Assembly: GCF_002024165.1 (NCBI RefSeq)
Contig: NZ_MWQN01000006.1
Coordinates: 124,001-188,000 of the forward strand
Length of the DNA: 64,000 bases
DNA from: Embleya scabrispora
GTDB lineage: Bacteria; Actinomycetota; Actinomycetes; Streptomycetales; Streptomycetaceae
Reading direction: 5' to 3'
Shown here: positions 9,138 through 18,438 of the stretch, in pieces
Layout of the letters: each line of letters begins with the position of its first letter
How positions within the stretch are numbered: position 1 is the first letter of the stretch
Program-made: the position numbers and the translations under genes
The notes under the pieces: generated by a model
Told to the model about the DNA's origin: nothing
Database searches by the model: none
The model's input: the letters and a program-made list of their open reading frames with translations, nothing else

Positions 9138-10409
9138 TCACATGGAGCCAGGGTCGGCATGTAGTGACAAAGCCGCGACGTCGCCGCCGAAGCCCACGAC
9201 GAGCGAGCCTTCCGGGGTCACGGTCAGCGCATGGACCGGCGCGGGGAACACCAATTCCCGGCCGATCCGCCGCCCGGCCGCCGGCTCCCACAGGCACACC
9301 GTTCCATCCGAACCACCGGTGACGACCCTGAGTTCTCCACCGATCACCGCGGTCACCACCGCGGACACGGTGCCTTCGTGGCCGACCAGCCTGCCGACTT
9401 CCCGTCCCACGACCAGGTCCCACACGCGCACGGTGGCGTCATGACCTGCCGTGATCGCGTGGGCTCGGCCGCCGACGACCGCTGTCGCAACCGCCCACGC
9501 CTCGCCGTCGTGGCCCGTCAGGGGCTCCCCGACCGGTTGTCCGGTGGTCAGGTCCCACTGCCAGACCGTGCCGCCGCTCATACAGCCCACCGCATGGGGC
9601 CTGTCATCGATCACCAGCGTGTCGACGGCCATCAGGAATCCGTCGTGTCCGGTGAGTTCGCCGACCTGTTCCCCACTGGCCAGATCCCAGACCCGCACCG
9701 ACACGTCGTCGTCGCCGGCGAGCGCACACGGTCGCCCTTGGACGACAGCCGTGCCCAGACACCACACCTCACCGCTGATCCCCGGCAGCTCGCCCGTCTG
9801 CTGTCGGGTGGCCAGGTCCCACGCGCGTACCGCCCAGTCACTGGCTGTGATGATGTACGGTCGACCGTCCACTGTTGCCGTCGCCACCGCCCACACTCTG
9901 CCGTTGAGGTCGCTCATGGGTCCGCCGACCGGCCGGCCGGTCTCGAGGTCACGCACCCGGACCGTCCGGTCCTTGCTGCCGGTGACCACGACGTGGCGGC
10001 CGTCCGAGAAGGTGGTCACCACCGCGTCGACACCGCCGGTGTGACCGGACGGGTTCATCCGGAAGTGTGGGTCACTCCGCGCGCCGGTGGACCACAGCAC
10101 CCGCCATGGCTCGGCGTCGACGCCCTCCACCGGCACGGCGGCGATCCGCGCCGACAATCCCCGGTCCCCGTACCGAGCCGCGTCCAGGGCCAGCAGTTGC
10201 CGCCGGACCCACGGTGGCACGTCCCGGTGTACGTCCGCCGACGCTCGGTATACCGCAGCCATCAGTCGCACATCGGAATCCGCATCGGGAGCCGGCAACC
10301 CCAGGACCCGTTCCGGATCAGCGTTCACCAGCCATCGCAGGTCCGTCCACCATCCTTCCGCCCCCGACGGATCCGATGCCGAAGCGGTCACATGAACGTC
10401 GTCACTCAC
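9138..10409 (-). CDS. WD40-repeat beta-propeller protein, probably the C-terminal half of a larger STAND protein
   Basis: A 423-residue protein from GTG 10409. Residues about 1-140 (AAVYRASADVHRDVPPW, QLLALDAARYGDRGLSARI) resemble the linker preceding the propeller in large actinobacterial NTPase-WD40 proteins. The rest is about six to seven WD40 blades with VRVWDL/VRAWDL endings. No NTPase or catalytic domain is present, so the N-terminal half may have been lost. It lies about 330 bp downstream of the NB-ARC/TPR gene on the same strand and may be cotranscribed. The start has no strong ribosome site and the frame is open to 10709, so the N-terminus is uncertain. Confidence 0.75.
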   Translation of the reverse strand: MSDDVHVTASASDPSGAEGWWTDLRWLVNADPERVLGLPAPDADSDVRLMAAVYRASADVHRDVPPWVRRQLLALDAARYGDRGLSARIAAVPVEGVDAEPWRVLWSTGARSDPHFRMNPSGHTGGVDAVVTTFSDGRHVVVTGSKDRTVRVRDLETGRPVGGPMSDLNGRVWAVATATVDGRPYIITASDWAVRAWDLATRQQTGELPGISGEVWCLGTAVVQGRPCALAGDDDVSVRVWDLASGEQVGELTGHDGFLMAVDTLVIDDRPHAVGCMSGGTVWQWDLTTGQPVGEPLTGHDGEAWAVATAVVGGRAHAITAGHDATVRVWDLVVGREVGRLVGHEGTVSAVVTAVIGGELRVVTGGSDGTVCLWEPAAGRRIGRELVFPAPVHALTVTPEGSLVVGFGGDVAALSLHADPGSM

Positions 10410-10738
10410 GGCCGAGACTCTATTGATGCGGCCGGACAGGTCGTCCGCCAGGTGGATCAAGCTGCGCTCTTGAGAGGCCGTCCGCCCCAGCGGATGCCTT
10501 TCCCGCTTCGGATGCGGGCGCGCTCTTTGCGTTCGGCGGCCAGGACGTCGCGGCATCGGCGACTGCAAGGCCCCGGTGGTCATCGCCGAATTCGTCGACA
10601 TGATCGTCAAGTTGGTCGCCGCCGGCGTCAACACGACCGAACCCTCCGGCGGCCGGGACGGGCTCCGACGACGTGGACGGCGAGGCCCCGTCCGGGTAGA
10701 GACGAGCACACGGGTCAGGGAAGCCTCCGGGTCGGACG

Positions 10739-13564
10739 TCAGGGACGCCTCAATTCACGTAAGGCAGCCAGCCTCGCGAGCGTGTCGGGGTGTTCGGCGC
10801 CCAGCAGCCGCTCGCTGTCGGCCACCACCCGTTCCAGCAGGTCGATCGCCTCACCGGTCCGTCCCGCCTGCCGGTACGAGGTCGCCAGGTTCGCCCGGGA
10901 CTTCAGCGTGTCGGGGTGTTCCGCCCCCAGCAACCGCTCGCGGTCGACCAGCACCTGCTCCCCCAGGTCGATTGCCTCGTCAATCCGCCCCGCCTGCCGG
11001 TACGAGGCGGCCAGGTTCGCCCGGGACGTCAGCGTGTGGGGGTGTTCGGCGCCCAGCAGCCGTTCGCGGTCGAAAAGCACCCGCTCCAGCCGGTCGATCG
11101 CCTCGCCGGTCCGCCCCGCCTGCCAGTAGGAGACCGCGAGGTTCGCGCGAGCCGACAGCGTATGGGGGTGTTCCGCCCCCAGCAGCCGTTCGCTGTCGGC
11201 CAGCACCCGTTCCTCGAGGTCGATCGCCTCGTCGATTCGCCCCGCCTGCCGGTACGAGGCGGCCAGGTTCGCCCGAGCCGTCAGCGTGCGGGGGTGTTCC
11301 GCCCCCAGCAGCCGTTCGCTGTCGGCCAGCACCCGCTCCTCCAAGTCGATCGCCTCACCGATCCGCCCCGCCTGCCAGTAGGAGACGGCGAGGTTCGCGC
11401 GAGCCGACAGCGTATGGGGGTGTTCCGCCCCCAGCAGCCGTTCGCTGTCGGCCAGCACCCGCTCCTCCAGGTCGATCGCCTCACCGATCCGCCCCGCCTG
11501 CCGGTACGAGGCCGCCAGGTTCGCCCGAGCCGTCAGCGTGTCGGGGTGCTCCGCCCCCAGCAACCGCTCGCGGTCGGCCAGCACCCGCTCGTCGATGTCG
11601 ATCGCCTCGCCAATTCGCCCCACCTGCCAGTAGGAGACCGCCAGGTTCGCCCGGGACTTCAGCGTGTCGGGGTGTTCCGGCCCCAGTAACCGCTCGCGGA
11701 CGGCCACCACCCGCTCCTCCAGGTCGATCGCCTCGCCGATCCGCCCCGCCTGCCAGTAGGAGGCGGCCAGGTTCGCCCGGGACTTCAGCGTGTCGTGGTG
11801 TTCCGGCCCCAGCAGCCGTTCGCTGTCGGCCAGCACCCGCTCCTGGAGGTCGATCGCCTCGCCGATCCGCCCCACCTGCCAGTAGGAGACCGCCAGGTTC
11901 GCCCGAGCCGTCAGCGTGTCGGGGTGCTCCGCCCCCAGCAACCGCTCGGCGTCGGCTGTCGTACGCCGCCAGTGAGACGTCGAGGCGTTGTGGAGTCCCG
12001 CGTCGTTGAGGCTGTGTCCGGTTCGGTACAGAACCGCATGGCCGTCGGGGTGCCACAGGTGGTCGCCGGCGTGTGTGGTCAAGGTGTCGGTGTTGGCACG
12101 CAGGACGGCGGCCAGGTCCTGGTCGGTGTGGTCCTGGGCGGGCCACAGTCCGTGGAGTGCGTCGGCGATCGCGTGTACGGCGGTGGGGAGTTCGGTGTCG
12201 GGGGTGGTTTCGCGGGCGGCGCGGGCGGTGAGGGCGTGAATGCGGACGGCGCGGGGGCCGTGGCGGGAGTCGTCGGTGATCAGGCCGTATCGGTGCAGGA
12301 GCCGCACGACGGCGTGGGCGGTCTCGGCGTCGGCCACGGTGTCGGGGGTGCGGTGGGTGCCGAGGTGGTTCAGGACGCTGGGGTGGGTCCACAGTTCGCG
12401 GGGGTGTCCGGCGGGGTCGAGGAGGGCGGCCAACGCGAGGGCGGGGCCGGCGAGTCCGGTGGGTTCGGCGCGTTGGGCGGCATCGAGGGAGAGCAGGAGG
12501 GCGGCGGCAACGGGGCGGCCGTAGCGTTCGGTGTCCGCGTCGCGGGGCAACAGCTTGTCCAGGCGGGCGGTGCCGGCGGTGAACAGGCGCAGGTAGCGGG
12601 CGCAGGTCGCCTCTTCGTTGATCATGTAGGCGGCGGCGTGGGCGAGGGCCAGGGGCAGCAGGCCCAGTTCGCGGGCCAGGAGCGGGGCATCTTGGTCGAG
12701 GAGGTGCGCACATGCGGCGTGGGTGAGGCGTTCGCGCAGGTACGTCTCGGCTTCGGCCTGGGTGTAGGTGTCGACGTCGACGACGACGCGGCCACCGCCG
12801 GAGAGCAGCGCCTCGCGGCGGCGGGTGGTGTCCAGAACCCGGCCCTTGCCGGAGGGTGAGGGTGCCGGTGGCCACCAGGGTTCGAGCGCGCGGGGATCGG
12901 TGATGTCGTCGAGGACCACCAGCCACGAACGAGGCGTCGTCGCGAGCCAGTTCACGAACGCGCGGGCGTCGTCCTCGGCGTCCGAGCCGGCGGCGCCGGG
13001 GGCGGCGACCAGGCGGGCGGTGTTCGCGTAGGTGGTGATCACCTGTTCCGTGTCGGCGGCGTCGACCCACAAAACCAGGTCGACCCCGTCGGCGAGGGCC
13101 TGGTGGGCGTAGGCGGCTGCGAGTTGCGACTTGCCCATACCGCCGCCGCCGGACAGCACCACGCCCGCGTGCTCGGCCCGGGCCCGGTCGATCCGCTCGC
13201 GCAGCGGTGTGCGGTCCTGGAACGCGGAGGCCAACGCCGGTACGGGACGCGGCACGAGCGGCCACCGCACCGGCACCGGGTCGGGCGCGGCTCGGATGTT
13301 CTGATGGGTGATGCGGACGTTGGCGTTGCCGCTGATGGCCACGGCGTGAGGCGCGGATGCGGTGGCGGCCCCGCTTCGTGCGACGTGTACCGTCCTCGCC
13401 CCGCCGGTTCCCGAGGCTGGCGGCCCGCGGTGGCCGGACACCGCGGACCCGCCGTCGAAGGCGTGCGCATCGCCACTGTCGACGACCACCACCTCGTCCC
13501 CGGCCGCGGGGACGTCGGCGGGCGTGGCGGGGTCGCGTTCACGATCGCGTCGGCGCCATGGCAT
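10739..13564 (-). CDS. NB-ARC (STAND) ATPase with TPR array, module A
   Basis: A 941-residue protein. ATG 13564 was chosen because GAGGAGG lies 5 bases upstream. Residues 1-100 are a low-complexity leader beginning MPWRRRDRER. The NB-ARC ATPase follows, with Walker A GGGGMGKSQLA (about 138-147) and Walker B WLVVLDDITD (about 213-222), then a helical/winged region. The C-terminus has nine near-identical 42-residue kinesin-light-chain-type TPRs plus a partial one. STAND ATPases switch oligomeric state after ligand sensing by the repeats; many bacterial ones act in defence or regulation. No catalytic effector domain is visible. The upstream small membrane protein gene (55 bp away) is the likely partner. 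Confidence 0.92.
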   Translation of the reverse strand: MPWRRRDRERDPATPADVPAAGDEVVVVDSGDAHAFDGGSAVSGHRGPPASGTGGARTVHVARSGAATASAPHAVAISGNANVRITHQNIRAAPDPVPVRWPLVPRPVPALASAFQDRTPLRERIDRARAEHAGVVLSGGGGMGKSQLAAAYAHQALADGVDLVLWVDAADTEQVITTYANTARLVAAPGAAGSDAEDDARAFVNWLATTPRSWLVVLDDITDPRALEPWWPPAPSPSGKGRVLDTTRRREALLSGGGRVVVDVDTYTQAEAETYLRERLTHAACAHLLDQDAPLLARELGLLPLALAHAAAYMINEEATCARYLRLFTAGTARLDKLLPRDADTERYGRPVAAALLLSLDAAQRAEPTGLAGPALALAALLDPAGHPRELWTHPSVLNHLGTHRTPDTVADAETAHAVVRLLHRYGLITDDSRHGPRAVRIHALTARAARETTPDTELPTAVHAIADALHGLWPAQDHTDQDLAAVLRANTDTLTTHAGDHLWHPDGHAVLYRTGHSLNDAGLHNASTSHWRRTTADAERLLGAEHPDTLTARANLAVSYWQVGRIGEAIDLQERVLADSERLLGPEHHDTLKSRANLAASYWQAGRIGEAIDLEERVVAVRERLLGPEHPDTLKSRANLAVSYWQVGRIGEAIDIDERVLADRERLLGAEHPDTLTARANLAASYRQAGRIGEAIDLEERVLADSERLLGAEHPHTLSARANLAVSYWQAGRIGEAIDLEERVLADSERLLGAEHPRTLTARANLAASYRQAGRIDEAIDLEERVLADSERLLGAEHPHTLSARANLAVSYWQAGRTGEAIDRLERVLFDRERLLGAEHPHTLTSRANLAASYRQAGRIDEAIDLGEQVLVDRERLLGAEHPDTLKSRANLATSYRQAGRTGEAIDLLERVVADSERLLGAEHPDTLARLAALRELRRP
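10811..11944 (-). repeat. Nine 126-bp tandem repeats coding TPR units
   Basis: Nine in-frame copies of a 126-bp unit (42 residues, core RLLGAEHPDTL then RANLA.SY.QAGRIGEAID) lie in the 3' third of the NB-ARC gene. Copies are nearly identical at DNA level, implying recent expansion or gene conversion. Confidence 0.9.
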
Positions 13565-13619
13565 GGCGGCCTCCTCGCCTTCTCGGTGTGTCCCGGTGCG
13601 CGGCTTTGGCGTTGCCCTG

Positions 13620-13988
13620 TCAGGGGCGGTGGTCGATGCCGGTGCCGGCGCTGCTGCCCGGTCCGTCGGCGACCGCGTCGCCGGTGTGTTCCGCGCGCGC
13701 CGACCCGCCTCCCGGTCCCGCGGGACCGCGGATGCCGGAATGGGCGTCACCACCGCGTGTCGCCTCGGCGCGGCCCGTGTCGACGGCCTCCTCGTTCACG
13801 GGCTGCGGGGCCGGGACGGGCGGTTTCTGGAACAGGGCCCACACCAGCGCGCCCACACCCGTGGCGCCTTGGACCGAGGCGCCCACCAGCTGCCCCGTGT
13901 CCGGGCCGTCCACCAACCACACCAACGGCGTCGAGACGACCACCACCACCGCGACCGCCACAACCGCGACCCTCCACGCCTGGGACAT
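13620..13988 (-). CDS. Small two-helix membrane protein, partner of module A
   Basis: A 122-residue protein. The first 50 residues hold two probable membrane helices (VAVVAVAVVVVVSTPLVWLV, and QGATGVGALVWALF), followed by a polar Gly/Ala/Glu tail of about 65 residues. It lies 55 bp upstream of the NB-ARC gene on the same strand. The third STAND module has a similar gene order (25158-25553), which supports a functional pair. Role unknown; a membrane anchor or pore-forming effector is a possibility, but only context supports that. Confidence 0.7.
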   Translation of the reverse strand: MSQAWRVAVVAVAVVVVVSTPLVWLVDGPDTGQLVGASVQGATGVGALVWALFQKPPVPAPQPVNEEAVDTGRAEATRGGDAHSGIRGPAGPGGGSARAEHTGDAVADGPGSSAGTGIDHRP

Positions 13989-14167
13989 CCCCCACCCCCG
14001 GTCCCGTCGTCATCACAAGCCCAACGAACCCTGCCCGCCGGGCGCTTCCAGGATTACCAGACAAACCAGCTTGTCGCGCCGAAGCGCGACAACACGTGGC
14101 GGGCGGCGGAGTCACCGGCGCGTCGAATGTGGTGGGGGGTGTCATTGCGCGGCGACCAGGTGGACGT

Positions 14168-15099
14168 TCAGTTCGCCACCGGTGATGGGGGCATGGGCAG
14201 GTCCGCGAGTTTGACCGGGCGGCAGCGGGGGTGTCGAGGCGGATCTTGTACAGGATCGCGGCGCCGGATCCGACGCGGGAGACGAACAGGACGGTGTTGC
14301 CGTCGGCGGCGGCGAGGGTGGCGTCGGTGTTGGTGCGGTCGTTGGCCGGCAGCGGGGGGACGACCGAGGTCACCGAGGCGCGGTCGGGGGCGAGGGTGAC
14401 CCGGAGGAGGGCGCTGGTGTCGGCGCACACGAACGAGGCGTTGTCGATCCGGAAGCGGGGCGAGCAGTGCCGGGGGATCTTGTCGCCGCCGGGCATCCGC
14501 TCCTCGCCCTCGGTGATGTTTCGGCCGTTGCGGACCAGTGCATCCCGCGTCGGTACTCGTAGGCCGCGGCCACGTCGCCCGCCGGTGAGACCGTTTCGAC
14601 GGCGGCGGCCGGGGACCACACGCTCTCGCCGGACAACAGGAACGAGTTCCCTCCCGAACGCCCGCGTTCCCGGGGTGTTGCGGCGGATCGCGGATCGCGG
14701 GAGAGGACGCGCTTGTCGTCGTTCCGGTACCACAGGGCTCCGGTGTCGGGACCGAACAGGGGTGCCGACTCCATCGGCGCGCTCGGGGACACGAACTCGT
14801 CCCAGGCGGGCGGGATGCCGACGAAGCTGCCGGTGGTCGGGTCGAACGCCGCGGCGCGGCGCCCTCGACCGGGTGGCCCGGGGACGATGCCCGCCACGAG
14901 GGTGTGGTTGCGGTCGAAGAGTTGCCGCACCTGCTGGGCGGAGCGTTGCGCGTCTGCGGGGAACGGCGCGTTGGGGATCGGAGCTGCGGACCGCCCTCGG
15001 CCCGCTCCCTGGCCTGTCGGATCAGCGGATGGGTGTGTTCGGGCCGCACCGAGACACCGTTCTCGCCGGCGCGCTGTCGGCTGTCGCCGTCCCGGTCAC
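14168..15099 (-). pseudogene. Propeller-like protein downstream of module B, frameshifted
   Basis: Coding character runs through all three minus frames. A GTG at 15099 overlaps the NB-ARC stop (GTGA). Next are HTHPLIRQARERAEGG, then NAPFPADAQRSAQQVRQLFD onward to about 14540 (including FDPTTGSFVGIPPAWDEF and LFGPDTGALWYRNDD), then RIDNASFVCADTSALLRVTL to about 14215, and finally VKLADLPMPPSP before the stop at 14168. That needs at least three indels. The repeated short beta-strand/turn patterns suggest a beta-propeller-like fold of about 300 residues. It may be a real pseudogene or carry assembly errors. Position suggests a component of module B. Confidence 0.55.
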
Positions 15100-17909
15100 G
15101 TCCGTTCGTCCGGCACGCCCTGGGACAGGCGCAGACGCGCCGCCGCCGGTAACTCGCCCTTCCGGTCGCCGAGGTCGCGGTACAGGTCGCGCGCGCGTTC
15201 GTGGTGTTCGGCGGCTCCCGCGGGATCGCCGAGGGCGAGGCGGACGGTGCCGAGATGGTCGAGCGCGTCGGCCTCGCCGCGGCGATTGCCGATCGCGCGG
15301 TGCGTTTCCGCCGCCTGTCGGTGGAGTTCGGCCGCTGCGGCGAGGTCGCCGAGCGCTCGGCGGGCGGTGCCGAGATTGTCGAGCGCGTCGGCCTCGCCGT
15401 GGCGGCTGCCGATCGCGCCGTAGATCGCGCGGGCCCGTTCGTGGAGTTCGGCCGCGGCCGCCGGGTCGCCCAGTTCACGCCGGGCGACCCCCAGACGATC
15501 GAGGGCGGTGGCCTCGCCGATGCGGTTGCCGATGTCGTGGAAGAGGGCGTGCGCGCGTTCGTGGAGTTCGGCCGCGGCCGCCGGGTCGCCGAGCACGCGC
15601 CGGGCGAGGCCGAGGTTGTCCAGGGTCTTGGCCTCGCCGTGGCGGCTGCCGATGTCGTGGAAGAGGGCGTGCGCGCGTTCGTGGAGTTCGGCCGCGGCTG
15701 CCGGGTCGCCGAGCATGCGCCGCGTGTCGCCGAGGTCGTCGAGCGCGTTGGCCTCGCCGAGCCGGTGCCCGATCGCGTGGTAGAGCGCGCGGGCCTGTTC
15801 CAGGAGCGGCTCGGCCCCGGCGTAGTCGTCGAGCATGCGCCGGTCGCGACCGAGGTGGCCGACCGCGTTGGCCTCGCCGAGCCGGTCGCCGATCGCGCGG
15901 TACAGGTCCCGGGAGCGGGCGTGCAGCCGGGCCGCCTCCGCGTAGTCGTCGAGCAGGCGCCGGGTGGTGCCGAGATGGTCCGTCGCGTTGGCCTCGCCGA
16001 GGCGATCGCCCAGGTCGTGGTGCATCTCGCGCGCCCGTTCGTGGAGTTCGGCCGAGGCCGCGTATCGGCCGAGCATGCGCTGGGCGAGACCGAGGGCGTC
16101 GAGGGCGTGGGCCTCGCCGTGGCGATTGCCGGTCGCGCGGAACAAGGCGCTCGCCTGTTCGTGGAGTTCGGCCGCGGTGGCGTATTCGCCGAGCATGCGG
16201 TGGGCCGCGCCCAGGTTGTCCACCGCCTCGGCCTGCCCTGCGACGTGGCCGATCTCCCGGTAGAGCTCGCGGGCCCGCTGGTGCAGTTCCGCGGCTGTCG
16301 CGTATTCGCCCCGCAGGCGTCGCGCGAGACCGAGGTTGTCGAGCGCGTCGGCCTCGCCGCGGCGGTCACCGACCTCGCGGTACAACGCCCGGGCTCGTGC
16401 GTGCAGCTCGATCGCCTCCTCGTGATCGCCGAGCATGCGCCGGGCGACGCCGAGGTGATCGAGGGCGGTGGCCTCGTCGGCGGTGAGACGGTGGGCGCGC
16501 GCCGCGGCGGCGGCGACGCTATGGAGTTCGGCCGCCCGGGTCCAGGGGCCCTCGCGAAGCATGAAGCCGGCCGTGGCGGCGGTGAGGTCGATGAGGTAGC
16601 GGACCGGGCCGTGCGCCGCGGTGTGGTCGAGGCAGGCCAGGAGGTTGCCGCGCTCCGCGCGCATCCGCGCCCCGCTCGACGGGACCGCCGACCGGCGATC
16701 GGCCGGCTCTCGTCGCGTGGCGATGTCCAGGTAGTGGCCCAGAAGCCGGTCGATCGCCCTCGCGCGGTCGTTCTCGGGGTCGTGGGCGGCGAGAGCGCGG
16801 GCGTACACCCGCATCAGGTCGTGCAGCCGGTAACGGCCGGGTGTGGGTTGTTCGATCAGGTGGCGGTCGTCGAGTACGCGCAGTGCGGCGCGGGCCCGTT
16901 CGGGGGTGGTGTCGTCGAGGGCGGCGACCGCGGCGGCATCGAGGTCCGGGCCCGGGTGCAGTCCGAGCCGACGAAACAACCGCCTTCGCTCGAAGGGGAG
17001 TTCGTCGTAGGACAGCCTGAACGCGGTCGATACCGCGCGCGTACCGGCGCGAAGTTCCTCCAGACGGTCCTGCGCCGCCGCGAACTCCTCTACGAAATCC
17101 GTCAGGTGCCATGTCGGATGCGCGGCCAGGCGGGTTGCCAGCAGGGAGATCGCCAGCGGTAGCCCGCCGCACAGGGCGACGGCACGCTCGATCGCGAACG
17201 TGTCCGCGAGGCCGACCGGGGCGCGGCGGGCGAGTCGGCTGAACAGTACGACGCCCTGCCGACGGGGCAGACGGGGCAGGGTGAGGGGTTCGGCGCCGTC
17301 CAGCGCCAGCCGGGTCCGGCTGGTGATCAGGACCACACTGCCGTCCGCCCCGGGCAGCAGGGGTTCGACCTGACGTTCGTCGGCGGCGTCGTCCAACACG
17401 AGCAACAAGCGCAGCCCGGCGGTGTGATCGCGCCATGCTCCGACACGGCCGTCAAGGGTGCGCGGGACGTCCAGGGGGCGAAAACCTCGCGCGGTCAGCA
17501 GAGCGGCCAACACCTCCGCCGGATCGGCCGGGGCACGGTCGCCGGTGTGGGCGTGCAGGCTCACGAACAGCCGGCCGTCGGGAAAGCGTTCCTTGAGTCG
17601 ATGCGCGGCGTGGGTGGCCAGAGCGGTCTTCCCGATCCCCGGCATCCCGTCGACGGTGTGGATGACCAGCACCGCCCCCGGGCCGGCGGCGCCGTCGACG
17701 ATGCGGTCGAGCTCGCCGGCGCGGCCCGTGAACGCGGCCACGTCCCGGGGCAGCGTCTCGACCACCGTGACCGGCGCCGGAACCGGTACGGCGTCGACGG
17801 TGAGACTCAGATTTCCCACGGTTTGCGCGGCGACACCGCCGCGGTCGGCGTGGACCGACCAACGACCGGCGGACGCCGGGGCCGGGGGGTCGTCACCGGG
17901 TCCGGTCAC
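15096..17909 (-). CDS. NB-ARC (STAND) ATPase with TPR array, module B
   Basis: A 937-residue protein starting at GTG 17909, which overlaps the upstream stop (GTGA). After a short leader comes an AfsR/SARP-type NB-ARC domain: Walker A GMPGIGKT (residues 88-95), Walker B LLLVLDDAADE, and the GGLPLAISLLATRLA motif. A winged-helix stretch follows, with LHDLMRVYARALA. The C-terminal half has eleven 40-residue TPRs. It has no SARP DNA-binding domain. It probably acts as a signal-sensing switch with the small protein coded just upstream and the propeller-like gene just downstream. Confidence 0.93.
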   Translation of the reverse strand: MTGPGDDPPAPASAGRWSVHADRGGVAAQTVGNLSLTVDAVPVPAPVTVVETLPRDVAAFTGRAGELDRIVDGAAGPGAVLVIHTVDGMPGIGKTALATHAAHRLKERFPDGRLFVSLHAHTGDRAPADPAEVLAALLTARGFRPLDVPRTLDGRVGAWRDHTAGLRLLLVLDDAADERQVEPLLPGADGSVVLITSRTRLALDGAEPLTLPRLPRRQGVVLFSRLARRAPVGLADTFAIERAVALCGGLPLAISLLATRLAAHPTWHLTDFVEEFAAAQDRLEELRAGTRAVSTAFRLSYDELPFERRRLFRRLGLHPGPDLDAAAVAALDDTTPERARAALRVLDDRHLIEQPTPGRYRLHDLMRVYARALAAHDPENDRARAIDRLLGHYLDIATRREPADRRSAVPSSGARMRAERGNLLACLDHTAAHGPVRYLIDLTAATAGFMLREGPWTRAAELHSVAAAAARAHRLTADEATALDHLGVARRMLGDHEEAIELHARARALYREVGDRRGEADALDNLGLARRLRGEYATAAELHQRARELYREIGHVAGQAEAVDNLGAAHRMLGEYATAAELHEQASALFRATGNRHGEAHALDALGLAQRMLGRYAASAELHERAREMHHDLGDRLGEANATDHLGTTRRLLDDYAEAARLHARSRDLYRAIGDRLGEANAVGHLGRDRRMLDDYAGAEPLLEQARALYHAIGHRLGEANALDDLGDTRRMLGDPAAAAELHERAHALFHDIGSRHGEAKTLDNLGLARRVLGDPAAAAELHERAHALFHDIGNRIGEATALDRLGVARRELGDPAAAAELHERARAIYGAIGSRHGEADALDNLGTARRALGDLAAAAELHRQAAETHRAIGNRRGEADALDHLGTVRLALGDPAGAAEHHERARDLYRDLGDRKGELPAAARLRLSQGVPDERT
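15156..16475 (-). repeat. Eleven 120-bp tandem repeats coding TPR units
   Basis: Eleven in-frame 40-residue TPRs (core EADALDNLG.ARR.LGDPAAAAELHERA) in the module B ATPase. They are more diverged than those of module A, with the most similar copies in the middle of the array. Confidence 0.88.
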
Positions 17910-18409
17910 CCCTCCAACGGACCCGGCACCGAAGGGCCCGGCGCGGCTCCCAGGTGCACATCGCCCATGCCGAACGCCGCCGCCGACCCACCCTCCGCGG
18001 TGATGTTCAGGTCGCCGCGCACGACCGCACCGTGATGCCCGGCACTGTGGCCGCCCGCGGCGGCGCCGGCACGGCGAGCGGCCTCGACGAGCTCCCGCAA
18101 CTCCGTCTCCACGGCACGGCGTTCGTGCTCGGGGAGGCCGTCGAGCAGATCCTCGAACCGGGTTCGCCACGCCGACGCCGTCTCGGCTCCCACCCGCTCC
18201 GCGTCCGTCGCGTCCGGCGCGTTCTCGAGTGCGACCGCCACCCGGTCCAAACGCTCCAACGTCACCCGGGCGGCCTGTTCGTCGGCCCCGCCCCGTCCGA
18301 ACAGCCGGCCCACTCCGACCCGGAACGACGCCCACGCGTCGGTCCCCACCGCCTGCACGACGGCGGAACCGCCCATGGCGGCCAACGCGGTCAACGACTC
18401 GCTCAACAT
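17906..18409 (-). CDS. Small companion protein of module B
   Basis: A 167-residue protein from ATG 18409. The N-terminus is hydrophobic (LTALAAMGGSAVVQAVG), then come charged helices (about 45-125) and a glycine-rich tail with DLNITAEGGSAAAFGMGD. Its stop overlaps the GTG of the NB-ARC gene by four bases, so the two are cotranslated. Similar small genes before NB-ARC or TPR genes are known to me from Streptomyces, but without assigned function. Membrane association through the N-terminal segment is possible. Confidence 0.8.
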   Translation of the reverse strand: MLSESLTALAAMGGSAVVQAVGTDAWASFRVGVGRLFGRGGADEQAARVTLERLDRVAVALENAPDATDAERVGAETASAWRTRFEDLLDGLPEHERRAVETELRELVEAARRAGAAAGGHSAGHHGAVVRGDLNITAEGGSAAAFGMGDVHLGAAPGPSVPGPLEG

Positions 18410-18438
18410 CTTGACCCCCGAACCTCGCGGGCACGCCT

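Noticed and set aside
10811-11944. Regularly spaced repeats resembling a CRISPR array
   Set aside because: The 126-bp units are continuous in frame and encode TPRs; there are no short repeats with unique spacers and no cas genes.
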